Both the position numbers and the translations under genes were made by a program. 64,000 bases of DNA, taken from Tulasnella sp. 424 (taxonomy: Eukaryota > Basidiomycota > Agaricomycetes > Cantharellales > Tulasnellaceae). Below, one piece after another: positions 44,312-56,078 of the stretch (position 1 is its first letter; each line of letters starts with the position of its first letter). Under the pieces are notes generated by a model that saw nothing but the letters and a program-made list of their open reading frames with translations, did no database searches and had not been told where the DNA came from. The DNA lies in the NCBI GenBank assembly GCA_019633425.1, contig WSUB01000187.1, forward strand, positions 1 through 64,000, in the 5' to 3' direction.

Positions 44312-46311
44312 TCAGTTAAAGCTGGAGCATGCGTCTGCGCGGTCGAGAGATGCCAAGTAAAAGGCAGCATACGACCAGGTAAGGTTTTTTGCACCTCTGC
44401 AGAAAACATATCTTGTCAGCGAAAAAGGACCCTTGGTTTCATATCACAAACCGCCCGTTACACTTACTGGGGATGGCCCGTATCCCGGTTGATTTGTTCG
44501 TCAAGCTGACCATTAATACCCTGGTATTTCTGAACAACCTGCCAGAATCCTTCACTCCAACGGGCAAGTTCAGAGATCAGGTGGCGCCATCTTTTGTCAT
44601 GGTGGGTGAGAACCTCCCCTAAGTGAATCTTCTTATCAAACTGGGCCCAGAAAGGTTTGTTGATGTGGTTGATCCAGATTGGGGCCTGATTGGAGGTGTA
44701 GTATTGCAACGCACGAGCGATGACATGAGAGACGGAGAGAGTGGTGAGGTACCAAGGGTTGCCGATAGAAATGCCAATGCCGTCATATACATCCTCTGTC
44801 GTTTTCGTATAGATCGACGCGAGATAAGTCTCTGACGATCGATTTTTTCCAGCCCGCTACACACCTGCATATCTGCCAGTCGCGACAGCTAGCTGTCTCT
44901 CACCCCCGTTGATCTTGTATTCTTCTCTAAAGGAGTCGACGTACGCTTTCAACGTTGCAAGAACGTGGTCGCTTGCCGGGCCCCATTTGTCTGCACCCCC
45001 CGACCCGGAGATGAGGACTCCAAGTGGGACTGCCGCGTCAAGTCCAGTACGATTGAACTGCTTTGGTTCTTTATATCCAAGAATCACTCCATCTTCCGGC
45101 GAAACGAAAGAGTGGAGTTCTGCCTCGATCTGAAGAGCCTGGGTGGTGTAAAATTGGGCGGCATGGGAGTCGTCAAGTTTGGTTGCCAAAGTCGCACCAC
45201 GGCTGAGAGCAGCGAGCGATGCAATGTAAGTGAAACTATTAAGAGTAAGGATTTGATTAGAGATTGAAAGACGATAAGTCGGTGAGCCTTACAAGTGATG
45301 TCCATCGATCTCTTCCCATCTATAGGAACTGTTGTCAGGGGGAACGTGAGGGCGAGCAACGATAACGTTTTTCACTCACAAGTCGAAAGAGTGTTCTTTC
45401 CAGTAACGGGCGACGTATTCCAGATCTGCTTTGATGACACTATCCGCTGGTAGAGTAGATGCGTAAAGGTGACTCTTAACGAAGGCAATGTCCTGGGGGG
45501 TGCCTCGCTCGAGGAGGTAGTCCGCGAAGCCGATGAGAGTGATGGCTCTCAAAGCCGGACCGTCCTAAGAAGAATCTTTAGCACTGCTCTGGCCCCTTCA
45601 ATTACAGTAGAAACCCCCACTCTCTGAGGTCGGCCCCAGGGACCGGTGAAAGCTGTTCCGTCCACATTATATTTCGGTTCCCCCAGACCATGCATTCCAT
45701 CCTCGAAGCACCCCGACGGATTGCAGACTTGCTGGAGCGACTTTTGCGAGTATGCATAAAGCCTCAAGCTCGCTTCTAATGCTGTGTCTCCCGTACGGAT
45801 GAGTTTCTCGAGTATGGCGGATGTGACAATGGCGGAACTGGAATATCAATATTCATTAGAACGAAAGCGCACAGGCATGATGTCGAGATAGTACGTACTC
45901 TCGGGTCCACGTGTAGAGATAATCCGGATCCTTTGTTGATGGCGAGGCAATGACGAACCCTTCTAGAGCACCCGCCGCTGGCCCTGTCTGCTCAGAGATC
46001 TTCTTCCACGATAGGGCAGCTTCGTCCTCGATCCAGGCGGAGAGAGTGGCGTCGCACGGATTTTTGGCGACAGAAGACCCAGCCCAACCGGACAGTCCAA
46101 GAGATTCTGAAACACCATCAAAGGGTATAAACTGCTTCACCCTGTTTGTAATGATGGAGTTCAGCGCGTCTCGTGTGATCGCAAATTGGGGAATGCAGTA
46201 CAAAAGGACGGCAATTACAGCCAACGCAAGGCGGCCCCAAGTTACTCTGCGGGGCATTCTCCTTGATATATCTTTCGGACTTGAGCGTTTGTCGGGCGCA
46301 GGTGAAGCCAT
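44312..46311 (-). CDS. Glucoamylase, glycoside hydrolase family 15
   Basis: Multi-exon gene. The hydrophobic segment LALAVIAVLLYCIPQFAI lies at about residues 28-45 from the first ATG, or 10-27 from a second ATG (MPRRVTWGR), which makes a better signal peptide. Exons give DYLYTWTRDSAIV, GCFEDGMHGLGEPKYNVDG, TGPWGRPQRDGPALRA, SFDLWEEIDGHHFFTYIAS (the DLWEE general-acid segment), GVILGYKEPKQFNRTGLDA, IGISIGNPWYLTTLSVSH and GAKNLTWSYAAFYLAS, ending ACSSFN. These are the ordered GH15 signatures: exo-hydrolysis of terminal alpha-1,4-linked glucose from starch or glycogen. No C-terminal starch-binding domain is present; the protein ends right after the catalytic domain. Secreted or membrane-anchored. 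Its start overlaps that of the divergent dolichol kinase gene. Confidence 0.88.
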
Positions 46312-46312
46312 G
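46309..46312. promoter_or_regulatory. Overlapping divergent start codons
   Basis: The palindrome CCATGG at 46308-46313 contains the first in-frame ATG of both the minus-strand GH15 gene and the plus-strand dolichol kinase gene. Both cannot have a normal leader if these are the true starts. The GH15 gene has an alternative ATG at 46257 and the kinase further Mets at about 46340 and 46885, so at least one true start is probably internal. Confidence 0.5.
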
Positions 46313-49300
46313 GCACAGAGTTTTGACTATGACAATGCTATGTCGGATGTGGACGATTGTGGGAGGAAAGCGTGGGGCTTGCTAGATGCGGCGAAACTCG
46401 TTGTGAGCACAGGGGTACCCCTGCGGATCCTCGGAAGCCGGTCGTGCGAGATTTCCTGCGACTTCCAGTTTCGACTACTTCCACCTCCACTATTAAAAGG
46501 TCCTCGCCACGACGCAGCCCTCAACAGTAAGGGCGGTCATACTCGACAGGCCAAGCTGGCCTCTTCAACAAGGTCCAGTCCCTCACCCCCGCCGACGCCC
46601 AAGATCCGTCCTAGGGTCTTCAGTGGCAGTCGGCCTTCAAAACCCCGCCTTATTCCTCAAAACAGTTACCTTGCAAGCGCCTCGAGCAATGCCGACTACT
46701 CATCTAGCAGTGACTCTGAGACCGAGGCAGAAGCGCATGGAATTCGTGTCTTCCATGAAGATCGTCCGCAAACAAAAGATGGCAGGCTTAGTCCTGTTCG
46801 CGATCAGTCCGACTCCAGTGCTCGGCATCCGGGTCCCGCTATCCTTCCGCAGAGCCTGCTGGAGCGACGCCTACCGGAGGGCATCATGGCCAATGCGAGG
46901 ACTCGGCGTGGCACAATGAGTGCCGGCAGCCGAACCGTCCAGCTGCGCAACACGTCGGCAATATTCAATGAGCGAATTGTTATTCCTCTCGTCTCGACCG
47001 GCCGGCGGCCGATCGACTTCGTGGTGGATGTCAGACGCGGCGGAGAGGCTTTCCTCCTACTAGCTGCTGTAGCTCTTGCTGTCAGACGGTTATGCCAAGA
47101 TGGTTTCGTCGAATCCGGGCTAAGGTCCGTGGTCCTGGGTGAGTGCCTCCTTCACCTGGAATGAAGCATGAACTAACTCTTCCTCGGGCAGAACTCCTTG
47201 TATTATGCGCTATGGCGCTTGTTCATCCTGTCCTAGGCGCTATCCAAAGCAATGCCCCCATTACCTCTCCGGTTATTCGGCCAGCCGACCAACGTCGCCA
47301 TCTTTCACCGCCGGCCTCCGTACCCCAGGATCGTGAGATGGCATTTCTATGGATGACAGATGCACGCGACTACAGGTTTGTGGAACACGTTGCGTGCCAT
47401 AACAGGCCATAAGCTTTGCGGCTAACGTTATCCGTTTCCTAGAGAATGTCCCGACGACGGGGCCGTGACCTCGTTGTTATTTGTACCGGTCGTAGCTGCG
47501 ACGCTCCTGCACGTCGGCTTGCTTCAGGCGAAAGATGCAGCAGCGGACATCAACCCCATTCCTTGGCACTGGTTGATTAGTCTCTCCAGAGTATTGCCGG
47601 ATTCTCCCCATCGTCCAACCTTCTCTCGCATTCAATCCCTGATTCTCGCTCGACGCAATCTTGTCCACCTCTCCACATTATGTTCTTTCGTGCTTTTCTG
47701 CCATCTAGCAGCTTCCCGGTGGTCGAGGTGGAGATCAGGCTGCAAGTCTCAACACGACAGTATCCCGAGTCAAGCCTTGAGACCGAAAGCGGAGGGTCGA
47801 CGGAACTTTCTGTACGCTCAGTTCTCCATAGGGATGGTAGCGCTTGCCCTTGCGCTTCGCAATATGTCTGAAGTACTGGATATGGGATTGTGGCAAGGTG
47901 AGATTCATCCACCTGCATAATGATTATCGGCTTACGTTTGCTCGCTGTTAGACTTGACCTATCTAGACACCGCTCTCATCTCTTTCGCCTATCAGTTCAT
48001 CATATATGTGATGGTTCGACTTGCCCGCCGTGGTTTCACTCTAGGTGAACTCGGTCTTGTGGCTCAAGGTGCAACCGCCCTATTCATGGAATCCGTGGCC
48101 CTGACGACTGCTCAAATCTGGCCGATCACTACCCGTTTCATCAGGACCTATCGCTCCCCTACTCCCTTACTCGTCTTTCAGATCGCCTTGATACCTGGAG
48201 CCTTCCTCACTGGCTTCCTCTTGAGCCCTCTCCTCGTCCTGTCCCGAAACCTAGCCCAAAAGCCGTTGCATCGCCTGCGGCACCCGGAGCAAAAGGTCAT
48301 GTTCCGTAGAGCCCTAGCAGTAGGGTTTTACGGTCTTTCGGGCCTCATTATCGGTGGTTTGATAGGATCCTGGACAGGGTGGTGCCTTGCCTTGGAGCAG
48401 AGCTCCACCATCCTTCATTTCATGAGGGATCCGTGGCTCTGGGTCGTTAGATGCGTATTGGAGGGACGAAGACCTTGGAGCAGACCTGCTCTTCTCATCT
48501 ATTGGGCCGCGCTAGCGTCGATCAGCGTCGCTGGTTGGAGTCGACAACTTGCACGCGCCCGAAAGACGGGAAAGAAAGTAGTGGGTGTACAAGCTGTGAC
48601 TGGGCTTTCCAGTCCAGTGACCGCTGTCTCCACTAGCTCGAGTTATCAGAATGTTCTCAGCGCTGTTGGCAGTGGCCCTCGGCCACAAGTGCGACCGGCG
48701 TCGAGGGAAGAACCTTCTGCGGTGTCTCCAACGACAACCAACTTCTCCCCACCACCGACCGCTGTACCTAGTTCGATGACTGAGCTGTTGGATGCAGCGG
48801 ACAAACGGGTTCCAATCCTCACCCTGAATGGACGCCGCAAATTCTTCCATGCACTAGCGGTGGTTATGTTCGTGCCCGGTATAGCTTCTGATGTGAGTTC
48901 ACTTAACTTACTAGGTTGGCCGTAAATACTGACAGCTAGCACGTTTCCTAGCCTGCTTTCTGCCATCTGGCGTTCAGCGCCGCGTTTGCCCTATTCATTT
49001 TCGTGGAATATGTCCGATACTTTGCCTTATACCCTTTCTCCGCCCAAGTCCATGTCTTCATGAACGAATTTATAGACGACAAAGACAGCGGGACTGCAAT
49101 TCTTAGCCATTTCTATCTCCTAACCGGCTGCGCCGGGCCAATCTGGTTGGAAGGGTGAGTAACCCATCGTAAAGCGCGACTTACAGAAACCTGACTTCTT
49201 GATTTGAAGCCCATCGAAACTTCTTGAATATACCGGAGTCTTGACTCTTGGTATCGGCGATGCAATGGTACGCTACTCAGATACGTCGGGATTGATGTGG

Positions 49301-49636
49301 GTTAACGTGCCGTCTTTCAGGCATCTATAGTTGGAAAGCGTTGGGGCCGTCATCAATGGACCAGCAACTCACCCAAGACAGTGGAAGGTAGTCTTGCATT
49401 TACAGTTTCGGTGGTAACTGGAGCGTGGGCTTTGCGGGTTGTTGGTCTAGTCGAGCCGTTCTCGGTGAGGGAAGCCCGAACGTGTAACGACACTCCCACT
49501 GATTGCCGCATTCATAGACACTGCGATACACTTTTGCTGTTATTCTATCCTCAGTGCTTGAAGCTCTGTCTTTGCAAAACGACAATCTCACCCTGCCATT
49601 CTACATGTGGTCATTATTAATTTTACTCAAGGCATA
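46310..49636 (+). CDS. Dolichol kinase
   Basis: Large polytopic membrane protein. A polar Ser/Pro/Arg-rich N-terminal region of about 240 residues is followed by many hydrophobic segments: GGEAFLLLAAVALAVRRL, ELLVLCAMALVHPVLGAI, VTSLLFVPVVAATLLHVG, LYAQFSIGMVALALALRN, LISFAYQFIIYVMVRLARR and others. The C-terminal CTP-dependent kinase region has LNGRRKFFHALAVVMFVPG, EYVRYFALYPF, HFYLLTGCAGPIWLEG, LTLGIGDAMASIVGKRWG, KTVEGSLAF and LQNDNLTLPFYMWSLL, the signatures of Sec59/DOLK. It phosphorylates dolichol with CTP at the ER, supplying dolichyl phosphate for N-glycosylation, O-mannosylation and GPI anchors. The last intron is best read as ACG T|GTAACG...CAG|TG, giving LLEALSLQNDN. The exact start is uncertain, and the low-complexity N-terminal part could contain an unseen intron. 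Confidence 0.85.
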
Positions 49637-49963
49637 GACGAGCATAAATTATCCAATCTCTGTTTTACTGGATCTGCTGCACTTTGTTATACCTTTAGAC
49701 AGTATTGCTATGGACTAGATGAACCCCTCCGTCATTGCACGCTGAGCGTATTGCTATGTTTGGTCCTGATCGCGGAAAATTCGATTCTCAAGGCGTCGGT
49801 CCTTGAATCTCAATCGCGACTGCCACCGTTCACTCAGCACCGCACCCAGCAATCAACACCAGCACTACGACAACGGGCCTGCCGTAGGCCGCAAGGCTTA
49901 CGGAAATCAGTCACAACACCTCAAGGCTTTTCCTCAGTGTCCCCAACTACAGCGAACCCAACA
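49637..49963. other. Intergenic spacer
   Basis: 3' flank of the dolichol kinase gene and 5' flank of the inositol phosphatase gene, both on the plus strand. No exon seen. Confidence 0.5.
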
Positions 49964-52900
49964 ATGCTCGACGTTGAGACCTCCCCTAAGCGAGATGCCC
50001 TCCGGCCACAGTCTCCCGTTCGCTCGGCCAGAAGTTATCAAACACCAGAGAAACGTCGCTTTGGAATGAGACTGAAGTTCAGGGCGGCTGGGTCGGCGGA
50101 TAATTTACTTTCGTCACCTTCGCTTGAAGGCGCAGCGCTTCTCAAGCAGACTGACGCCAAGCTCGAGGTCCCTACGATTACAGTCCCTGAGCGTCACAGT
50201 AGTAAGCACTTCAAATATCTTATTCCTCCAACACATCTGATATATGCTCTTGGACAGCGCGGAACGTCGTCTCAAGGCTGCACGCCCTGTTTCCCAAGTC
50301 CGAGCATAGCACGCCTCGTGCACTAAGTAACGGGCCTCCAGTCCTGCCTGCACCGCGGATACCACCCCTAGACATCACCAAAGACGTGCTGGAAGCATCA
50401 TTGCCGTCCAACAAACCTAAAGACGGTCCTTTCCTCAAGGTATGTCCGGTTTGTCCCTCTTTGGGATAACGCGGCTAAATCCACACCGAAGATGAAGATC
50501 ATCACATGGAACCATGGGTAGGTCGAACGAGCACTCAGAATGCACCATGGATTAGGACTGACGATAGAAACAGTTATACTATCCCCAAAGGCGATCTCAG
50601 CCAGCTCCTGGGCGTCGTACCCCCGTATGAACCATTAGACGAACCAAACGATACCCTTCCAGAGTTCGAGGCGGACGGTCAACATCCCTATCACATTATA
50701 GTTGTCGCAGGACAAGAGTGTCCTTCTCAATCCCGTATGCCTCTAGGACTTGGCGCTGGAATAAGTTTTGGCGACAAGGAGAAACGACTCGAGAAGAAGC
50801 GTAGCAAGCATGGATCGAAAGCGGGAAATCGCGAGGACGGCGTCCCAGGAGTGATTCAAATACCTCCAACTCCTTCAACACACGAGGTCCCTGGGACGCC
50901 ACTGCCTTCGAAGGAGTATTTTCCTCCTCCTCCAAGCGCCTTCAGCACGCCCCCCAGTCCGTCTCCCAACTTTCCGAACGGATTTACATACCAACAAATG
51001 CCGGCAACCTCCGCATATTCTCTGAAATCCGTTGTTTCCCAAAGTAAAGCTTCAGAGAAGGACAAGGGTGAACACCACCCTGTTGGCTGGTCCGCCATCC
51101 TGGAAGACTGGTTCTGTCACGGTGTCGGGAGACTACCAGGAGCTAAACCGGATCTCACTTCAGAACTGTCACTCCCACTACCACATTTAGACGTCCCTGT
51201 CCCAAAAACCCCAAGCCTGAGGCCTTCTCAAGCAAACACAGAAGTCAGCATTATTGTTCATTGTTGTCTTGACGCGGGATCTGACGCCAGCATATAGGCT
51301 CCAAGAGAAATTAGCCTCGTGTCTCCTGCCCGGTCTGCAACACCGGATTCGAATAAGGGCGCAGAGCCGAACATAACTTGGCAACTTCCGCCAAATGCGG
51401 ATCCAGCAGCGGAGCAAGCAGCGGCATCCAAGGATCAAGTGGGACCTTACATTCTTCACGCCAAAGAAAGGCTTATGGCCATTGGACTCTACATATTCGT
51501 TCATCGCGATGTTCAGCATCTAGTAACGGGTGAGAAGCCAATACCCACATGCCCAGATCCACCCGCCGACTAACTATCTGGATTAAGGTACATCGAAATC
51601 CGCCGTGACAACAGGGCTTATTGGAGGTCGGATCGGTAACAAAGGAGGGGTTGGTATAAGCCTGAAAGTCGCTGGGGTCTCCCTCCTTTTCGTTAATGCG
51701 CATTTGGCTGGTACGCCCACAGGCTTGATTGCCGACCAGCCGGGGACTAATGAGACTCATGTAGCCCACGAGGACAGAGCCGCCGTTCGGGTGGCTAATA
51801 TGGCAAAGATCAAGGTACCCTGAAAGCCGATCTTCTGGTCTAGGTGAACTGACGTTCGCTCCCCAAGGCCGATCTTGTCCTTGACAACTTCCTTGAGCCC
51901 GGTGACACCCGAGCCATGTCAGAAGGTGATTCTACCGATTCACGCGTTATGCTCCCGTGCTAAATGAGCGTGAACGACAGATATCACGGATCATTTTGAC
52001 CATGCATTCATCTTTGGAGATCTCAATTTCCGTTTAAACGTCACTCGGTTACACGCAGAATGGCTGATTTCGCGAAAAGGTAATATAGACTGCTTAGGTG
52101 GGCTTAGTCTTGACACTGACAACTTGCGCAGATTACGAAACTGCATTAACATTTGATCAGCTAAAGGATGTGATGAAAGGCACAGATCACCCATTTGCAG
52201 GGTTTGACGAAGGGAACATAAACTTTCCGCCGACCTTCAAGTACGACATATTGAGGACACTCAAGAAGCACCATAGCGTTCGTGCAGTTTTGAAGGACAA
52301 GGCTTACAAGCGGCGGCGAGGGAAGAAAGCTCTTGATGCTGAAGGCCTTCCAGACGTTGACGATGTCAGTGAATCGTCTTCCTCATCCTCGTCTGACGAA
52401 GACAACGGTGATCAAGATGCAAGGTCGATGGCTTCCTCTACGTATCGCTCCGCTCACTCTAAATCAATGAAAGACGAAGACAGCGGGGATCCTGAGTCTT
52501 TGGACGCTGCTGCTCAAAATGCAATCGCAAACTCGGCCTCCTATACTTCCGAAGTCCAAGCCGTTGCACTTCGAGCTAAGGAAAAGTTCCTTTCGCTCGT
52601 GAACCGCCCCCCTTCACCAGCAGTGGGTGCTCCTGCCGGGTCGGCTCCCAAGGGGTTACCCTCAGTGACCGATGTCGCGCCATTACCGAAGCGACCGAAG
52701 TCGGAGATTAGCGCATCTCCCAAGGTGCCTCCCTCGCCCCTTCTCCCGCCAATTGCGCCTGGTATGAAGAGTGCTGCGTCAAGTTTTGACGTCCCGCGCT
52801 CCAGTCTTGAAGGTCTGAAGCCTCCACCGCTCAAACGCGCCCAGTCCACGAAGTCAGGAGCCGCGGCGAAGGAACCTGAGGAGAAGGATGACAATATTGA

Positions 52901-53731
52901 CCCTGGCCGAGGAGTATACGACACTTCTAGTAAACAGCGAGTGCCAAGCTGGTGCGTTCTATCTCTAGAAACTTTTGGTATATCTCTGACAATCTAGCCA
53001 GGTGTGACCGTATACTTTTCAAGTCGAACGTGATGCCTGAGCCAGAAATCGAGCGAGTCCCGTCCCGCCGCTTTAGCCACATTTTTGACTTCAAGCGGTC
53101 GAGGAAAGACTCGGCAGTTCCTACGAATAGTTCTGAGAGCGACAGCCCGGGAGGGGGTGTCCGTCTTGTCAGCAGCTCGCCACAGACGTCCCAGCATGAT
53201 CACCTGCCTTTGATCCCTACGACCCCTCCTCAATCCGATAGCCCATCGCGCCCATCACCTCTGGGCCGATTCTTCCGTCAGGAAACATTCCCACTCCATG
53301 CAGCTCGCGCCTCACCTTCCCCCAAATCCACCGATCGTTCCTCAACGATGGATATTTTGCCGTCTGGGGAGACCAACCCAACGGCCCGCCGTTCCTTCTC
53401 GACCCCAGCACCTCCTCAAGGCCCTCCCCCGGCGACAACGCCGGGAGAGGTTGATCGTGAAACACAGGTTGCAAATCCCCGACGTCCTCAAACTCCGGCG
53501 GAATCTCATTCTGCAAGCCACCTTCCATGGAGGTGGCTCTTCCCTCGCTCGTTCAGCGGTGCTCGAGATCCTTCCCCGCCCCGAATCAGCCCCGAGCCAG
53601 TCCAACCCAAACATCGCAAAGGCGAAGTTGTCTGTGTTAAATACGATACCCTAGATGACAGGCAGATGAGACTTCTTGAAGCCCGGAGCGACCATCGACC
53701 TGTCATGGGTGATTTCGCCATATATATTTAA
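49964..53731 (+). CDS. Inositol polyphosphate 5-phosphatase
   Basis: About ten exons with short introns. Start MLDVETSPKRDALRPQ, basic polar N-terminus, then MKIITWNHGNSYTIPKGDL, HIIVVAGQECPSQSRMPLG, a Pro/Ser-rich insertion of about 110 residues (GVIQIPPTPSTHEVPG on), HPVGWSAILEDWF, HAKERLMAIGLYIFVHRDV, TTGLIGGRIGNKGGVGISL, SLLFVNAHLA, DHFDHAFIFGDLNFRL, FPPTFKYD, a second Ser/Asp-rich insertion (about 52360-52910), VYDTSSKQRVPSWCDRILF, a third Ser/Pro-rich insertion and SDHRPVMGDF near the end. The GDLNxR, PSWCDRIL and SDHRPV blocks define the Mg2+-dependent 5-phosphatase fold removing the 5-phosphate from inositol phosphates or phosphoinositides. The acidic and Ser/Pro-rich inserts are unusually long and probably disordered. 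A SAC1 domain is absent, so it is not a synaptojanin. Confidence 0.88.
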
Positions 53732-53915
53732 TCCTTTCCATGGAATCTTCTTATTCCCTTCGAGTTTGCTTTCCCGCTGTCTTATGACGAGTTTCGTGCT
53801 TTCCTTTTTCATTCTTTCCTTCCTTGCAGTCGTCCTCGTGCATGCCTAAACTATTGCTCATTCTACAAGTAAAATCGGTTCTATTTCGTATACCGCAATC
53901 ATAACTACCCTTCTA

Positions 53916-55725
53916 TCATGATGAGACAGGAACTCCGAGGATTTCCTTGATTTGTCGCACGGCTGTCCTATCACCAGTATTCTGAGGATTGCAATTGATC
54001 AGCTCGCTCGACTCCCAAAAGCTTTGTGTTCAGCGAGTACTCACCTTCATGATGTCGTCACTTATTTTGATGCACTCTTTTCCGTCGATGGCACCAAGCT
54101 TAATCACGATATTGAGTGCTTTGCTCTTTTCGCCATTTGAAAGCTTCTTGAAATCGTTCGTCAAGGATGTTCCAACGCCGAAGGACGCTGATGGAACGGT
54201 GAGTCCGCAGCGACATCTGCCCAGTTCGGTGTGCTTACATTGGAACCCAGCTTCATCGCTGGCTTTCTTGATTTTCAAGCAAGCGTCGACGTCCAGCGAA
54301 TCGGAGAAGACGAGTAATTTATCACGATGATCGATGCCTAGTTTCTCGTAGGCCGCTTTCGCCTGTGGGATGAAGTCCAGCGGGTTCCCGCTGTCCTGTC
54401 TAAGTCCGCGCCATCGCATGGCCAAGCCTGGGTTCAGTGATAAGTTCTGTCAGAAAACGTCTGTCAGCGGCGTTACGCTTCGTATGACTTTGATTGCATA
54501 CTTTGAAAAACACCGAAGATGTGAACGTGTCCGTCAACGCGATATGCAGTGAGTTCGACATAGTGGTTGGGTACACTTCCTCCCATAGCTCGAGCGCCAA
54601 AAGATTAGCTCGTTCGTAACCTCGGGCAGCCGCAATCTAATCACCACTCAGATGGTCAGTCGTATGTCAACACCCGTCGAGGTGTACTTACTCCCATCAT
54701 CCATTCACTAGTTGAAGTGTCAGATTTAAAACAATTGGAGCACATATGAGTAGGTTACTCACTGCGCTATTGTTCCTATCGGCATCAGGTTGAACATGTG
54801 GGCGAAGTGGACCTAGCGACGACGCGCGGAGTTAATGAGACGTTCCTCGCACGGGCGGTCCGGGTTATGAGCGCGTACATTACTAGTGCCAGATAAGCGA
54901 CCCTGTGAAGTGGCTGACAGCTCGCGGTGGGCACGAATGAGGCCTTCGATTACGAGCTTCTGGGCGTCGTACGAGCGTCGCCGACGGGTCCCGAATTCGC
55001 TAAGAGCGATTCCGCCCAGGTACAGCGTCTTCCCCTTCTGGTATGCGAGCTCTGGAATTAATTAGCATGTTAAGTTTTGAGTGTTCACGATGCTTTGAAT
55101 GCTGACCAAAACCCACCTTCAGTCCCGGTCAAACTCCAGTCGGTGTCGACGTGATTAAAGTACGCCTCGCTAACGATGGCCATCACGGGGGTCTCGTACA
55201 GAATAGTCTCTGTCCAAAGCCCACGAAACTCGAATTCGAGGTCGCCGAGTCCCGGAGTTTCCAGAGATGGAAGATAGCGGACCGTGACCTGTTCCTTGGG
55301 TCGGAAACGGAATTTCTGTAGGTAATCGAGGTATTCTGGGCGGAAGTATGTGCAGCTCTTCTGGAGCCAGGCTAACTCGTCCTTGGTTAGAGAAATATCC
55401 TCCAAGCCTATGAAGGAAGCGTTTAAACAGTGAGTCACGGATCTGGCGTCTTAGAAAGCGCAGCTCTCACGATTGATAGCCTCGACAATGGCTTCGATGC
55501 AGGATGAATTGAATTTCATGCCCTTGCTTCTGTTTGTGAATCTATACTCAACCTTAGCCTCGGGGAAATGACGCAAGACCGCCTGCTGCATTGTTAACTA
55601 ATGTAATGAGAGTCCCTCAGCGCGAATCCTGTATAGTCGTCCGAACGCATTAAGAGGATACTTGCCTTATACAAGTCTGTATCAAGGACAGACCGAACAT
55701 AGTGAGATGCTTTCGTAGATACCAT
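53916..55725 (-). CDS. Nicotinate phosphoribosyltransferase
   Basis: About ten exons. MVSTKASHYVRSVLDTDLYK, then after a GC-AG intron (AAG|GCAAGT) LTMQQAVLRHFPEAKVEYRF, TNRSKGMKFNSS, FRPEYLDYLQKFRFRP, GLWTETILYETPVMAIVSE, GGIALSEFGTRRRRSYDA, LIRAHRELSATSQGRLSGTS, NVHFAHMFNLMPIGTIAHEW, NSLHIALTDTF, GLAMRWRGLRQDSGNP, LLVFSDSLDVDACL, SFGVGTSLTNDF and NTGDRTAVRQIKEILGV, ending SS (stop 53916-53918). The full NAPRT signature is present, including the GTxAHE catalytic region and FGVGT phosphate-binding loop. It converts nicotinate and PRPP, with ATP, to nicotinate mononucleotide in the Preiss-Handler NAD salvage pathway, in cytosol and nucleus. Length of about 430 aa is normal. No damage was seen. 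Confidence 0.9.
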
Positions 55726-56078
55726 GGTGACGTGGAGGGGAGAGCTGGTGGTGTTAGATGGGAGGGTACTTTGGCTCCTCTTTAAGGAACGGACTTTCCA
55801 GGGTCGCCGTGGCGCTGTTCCCAGCATGAGGTTCATTTGCACGGTTTTGCACTGCCACATGGCTGATAGGCCCAACTAACTAGCTCCATTGCACATAACG
55901 ACATACGGGAAAGCATAAAGATCGGCAAAATGACAAGAAAAGCAATCGCGAGAGAGAAGGCTAGGAGTGGACAGCGGGAAAGATAGGGGATGAGCGTACC
56001 AAGAGGATCCAAAAAAAAACTTCATAAAAGTGGACGGAATCGAATAGTCCATAAAATCGTTCAAAAATATCCAATCAA
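55726..56078. other. Intergenic, no gene seen
   Basis: Promoter side of the NAPRT gene on the left and 3' flank of the minus-strand membrane protein gene on the right. Short open frames only, plus a poly-A run near 56012-56020. Confidence 0.5.

Noticed and set aside
54400..54600. Separate small protein ending ELITEPRLGHAMART
   Set aside because: The donor AAA|GTATGC and acceptor ACAG|AAC restore the NAPRT frame with LAMRWRGLRQDSG, so this is an unspliced read-through.
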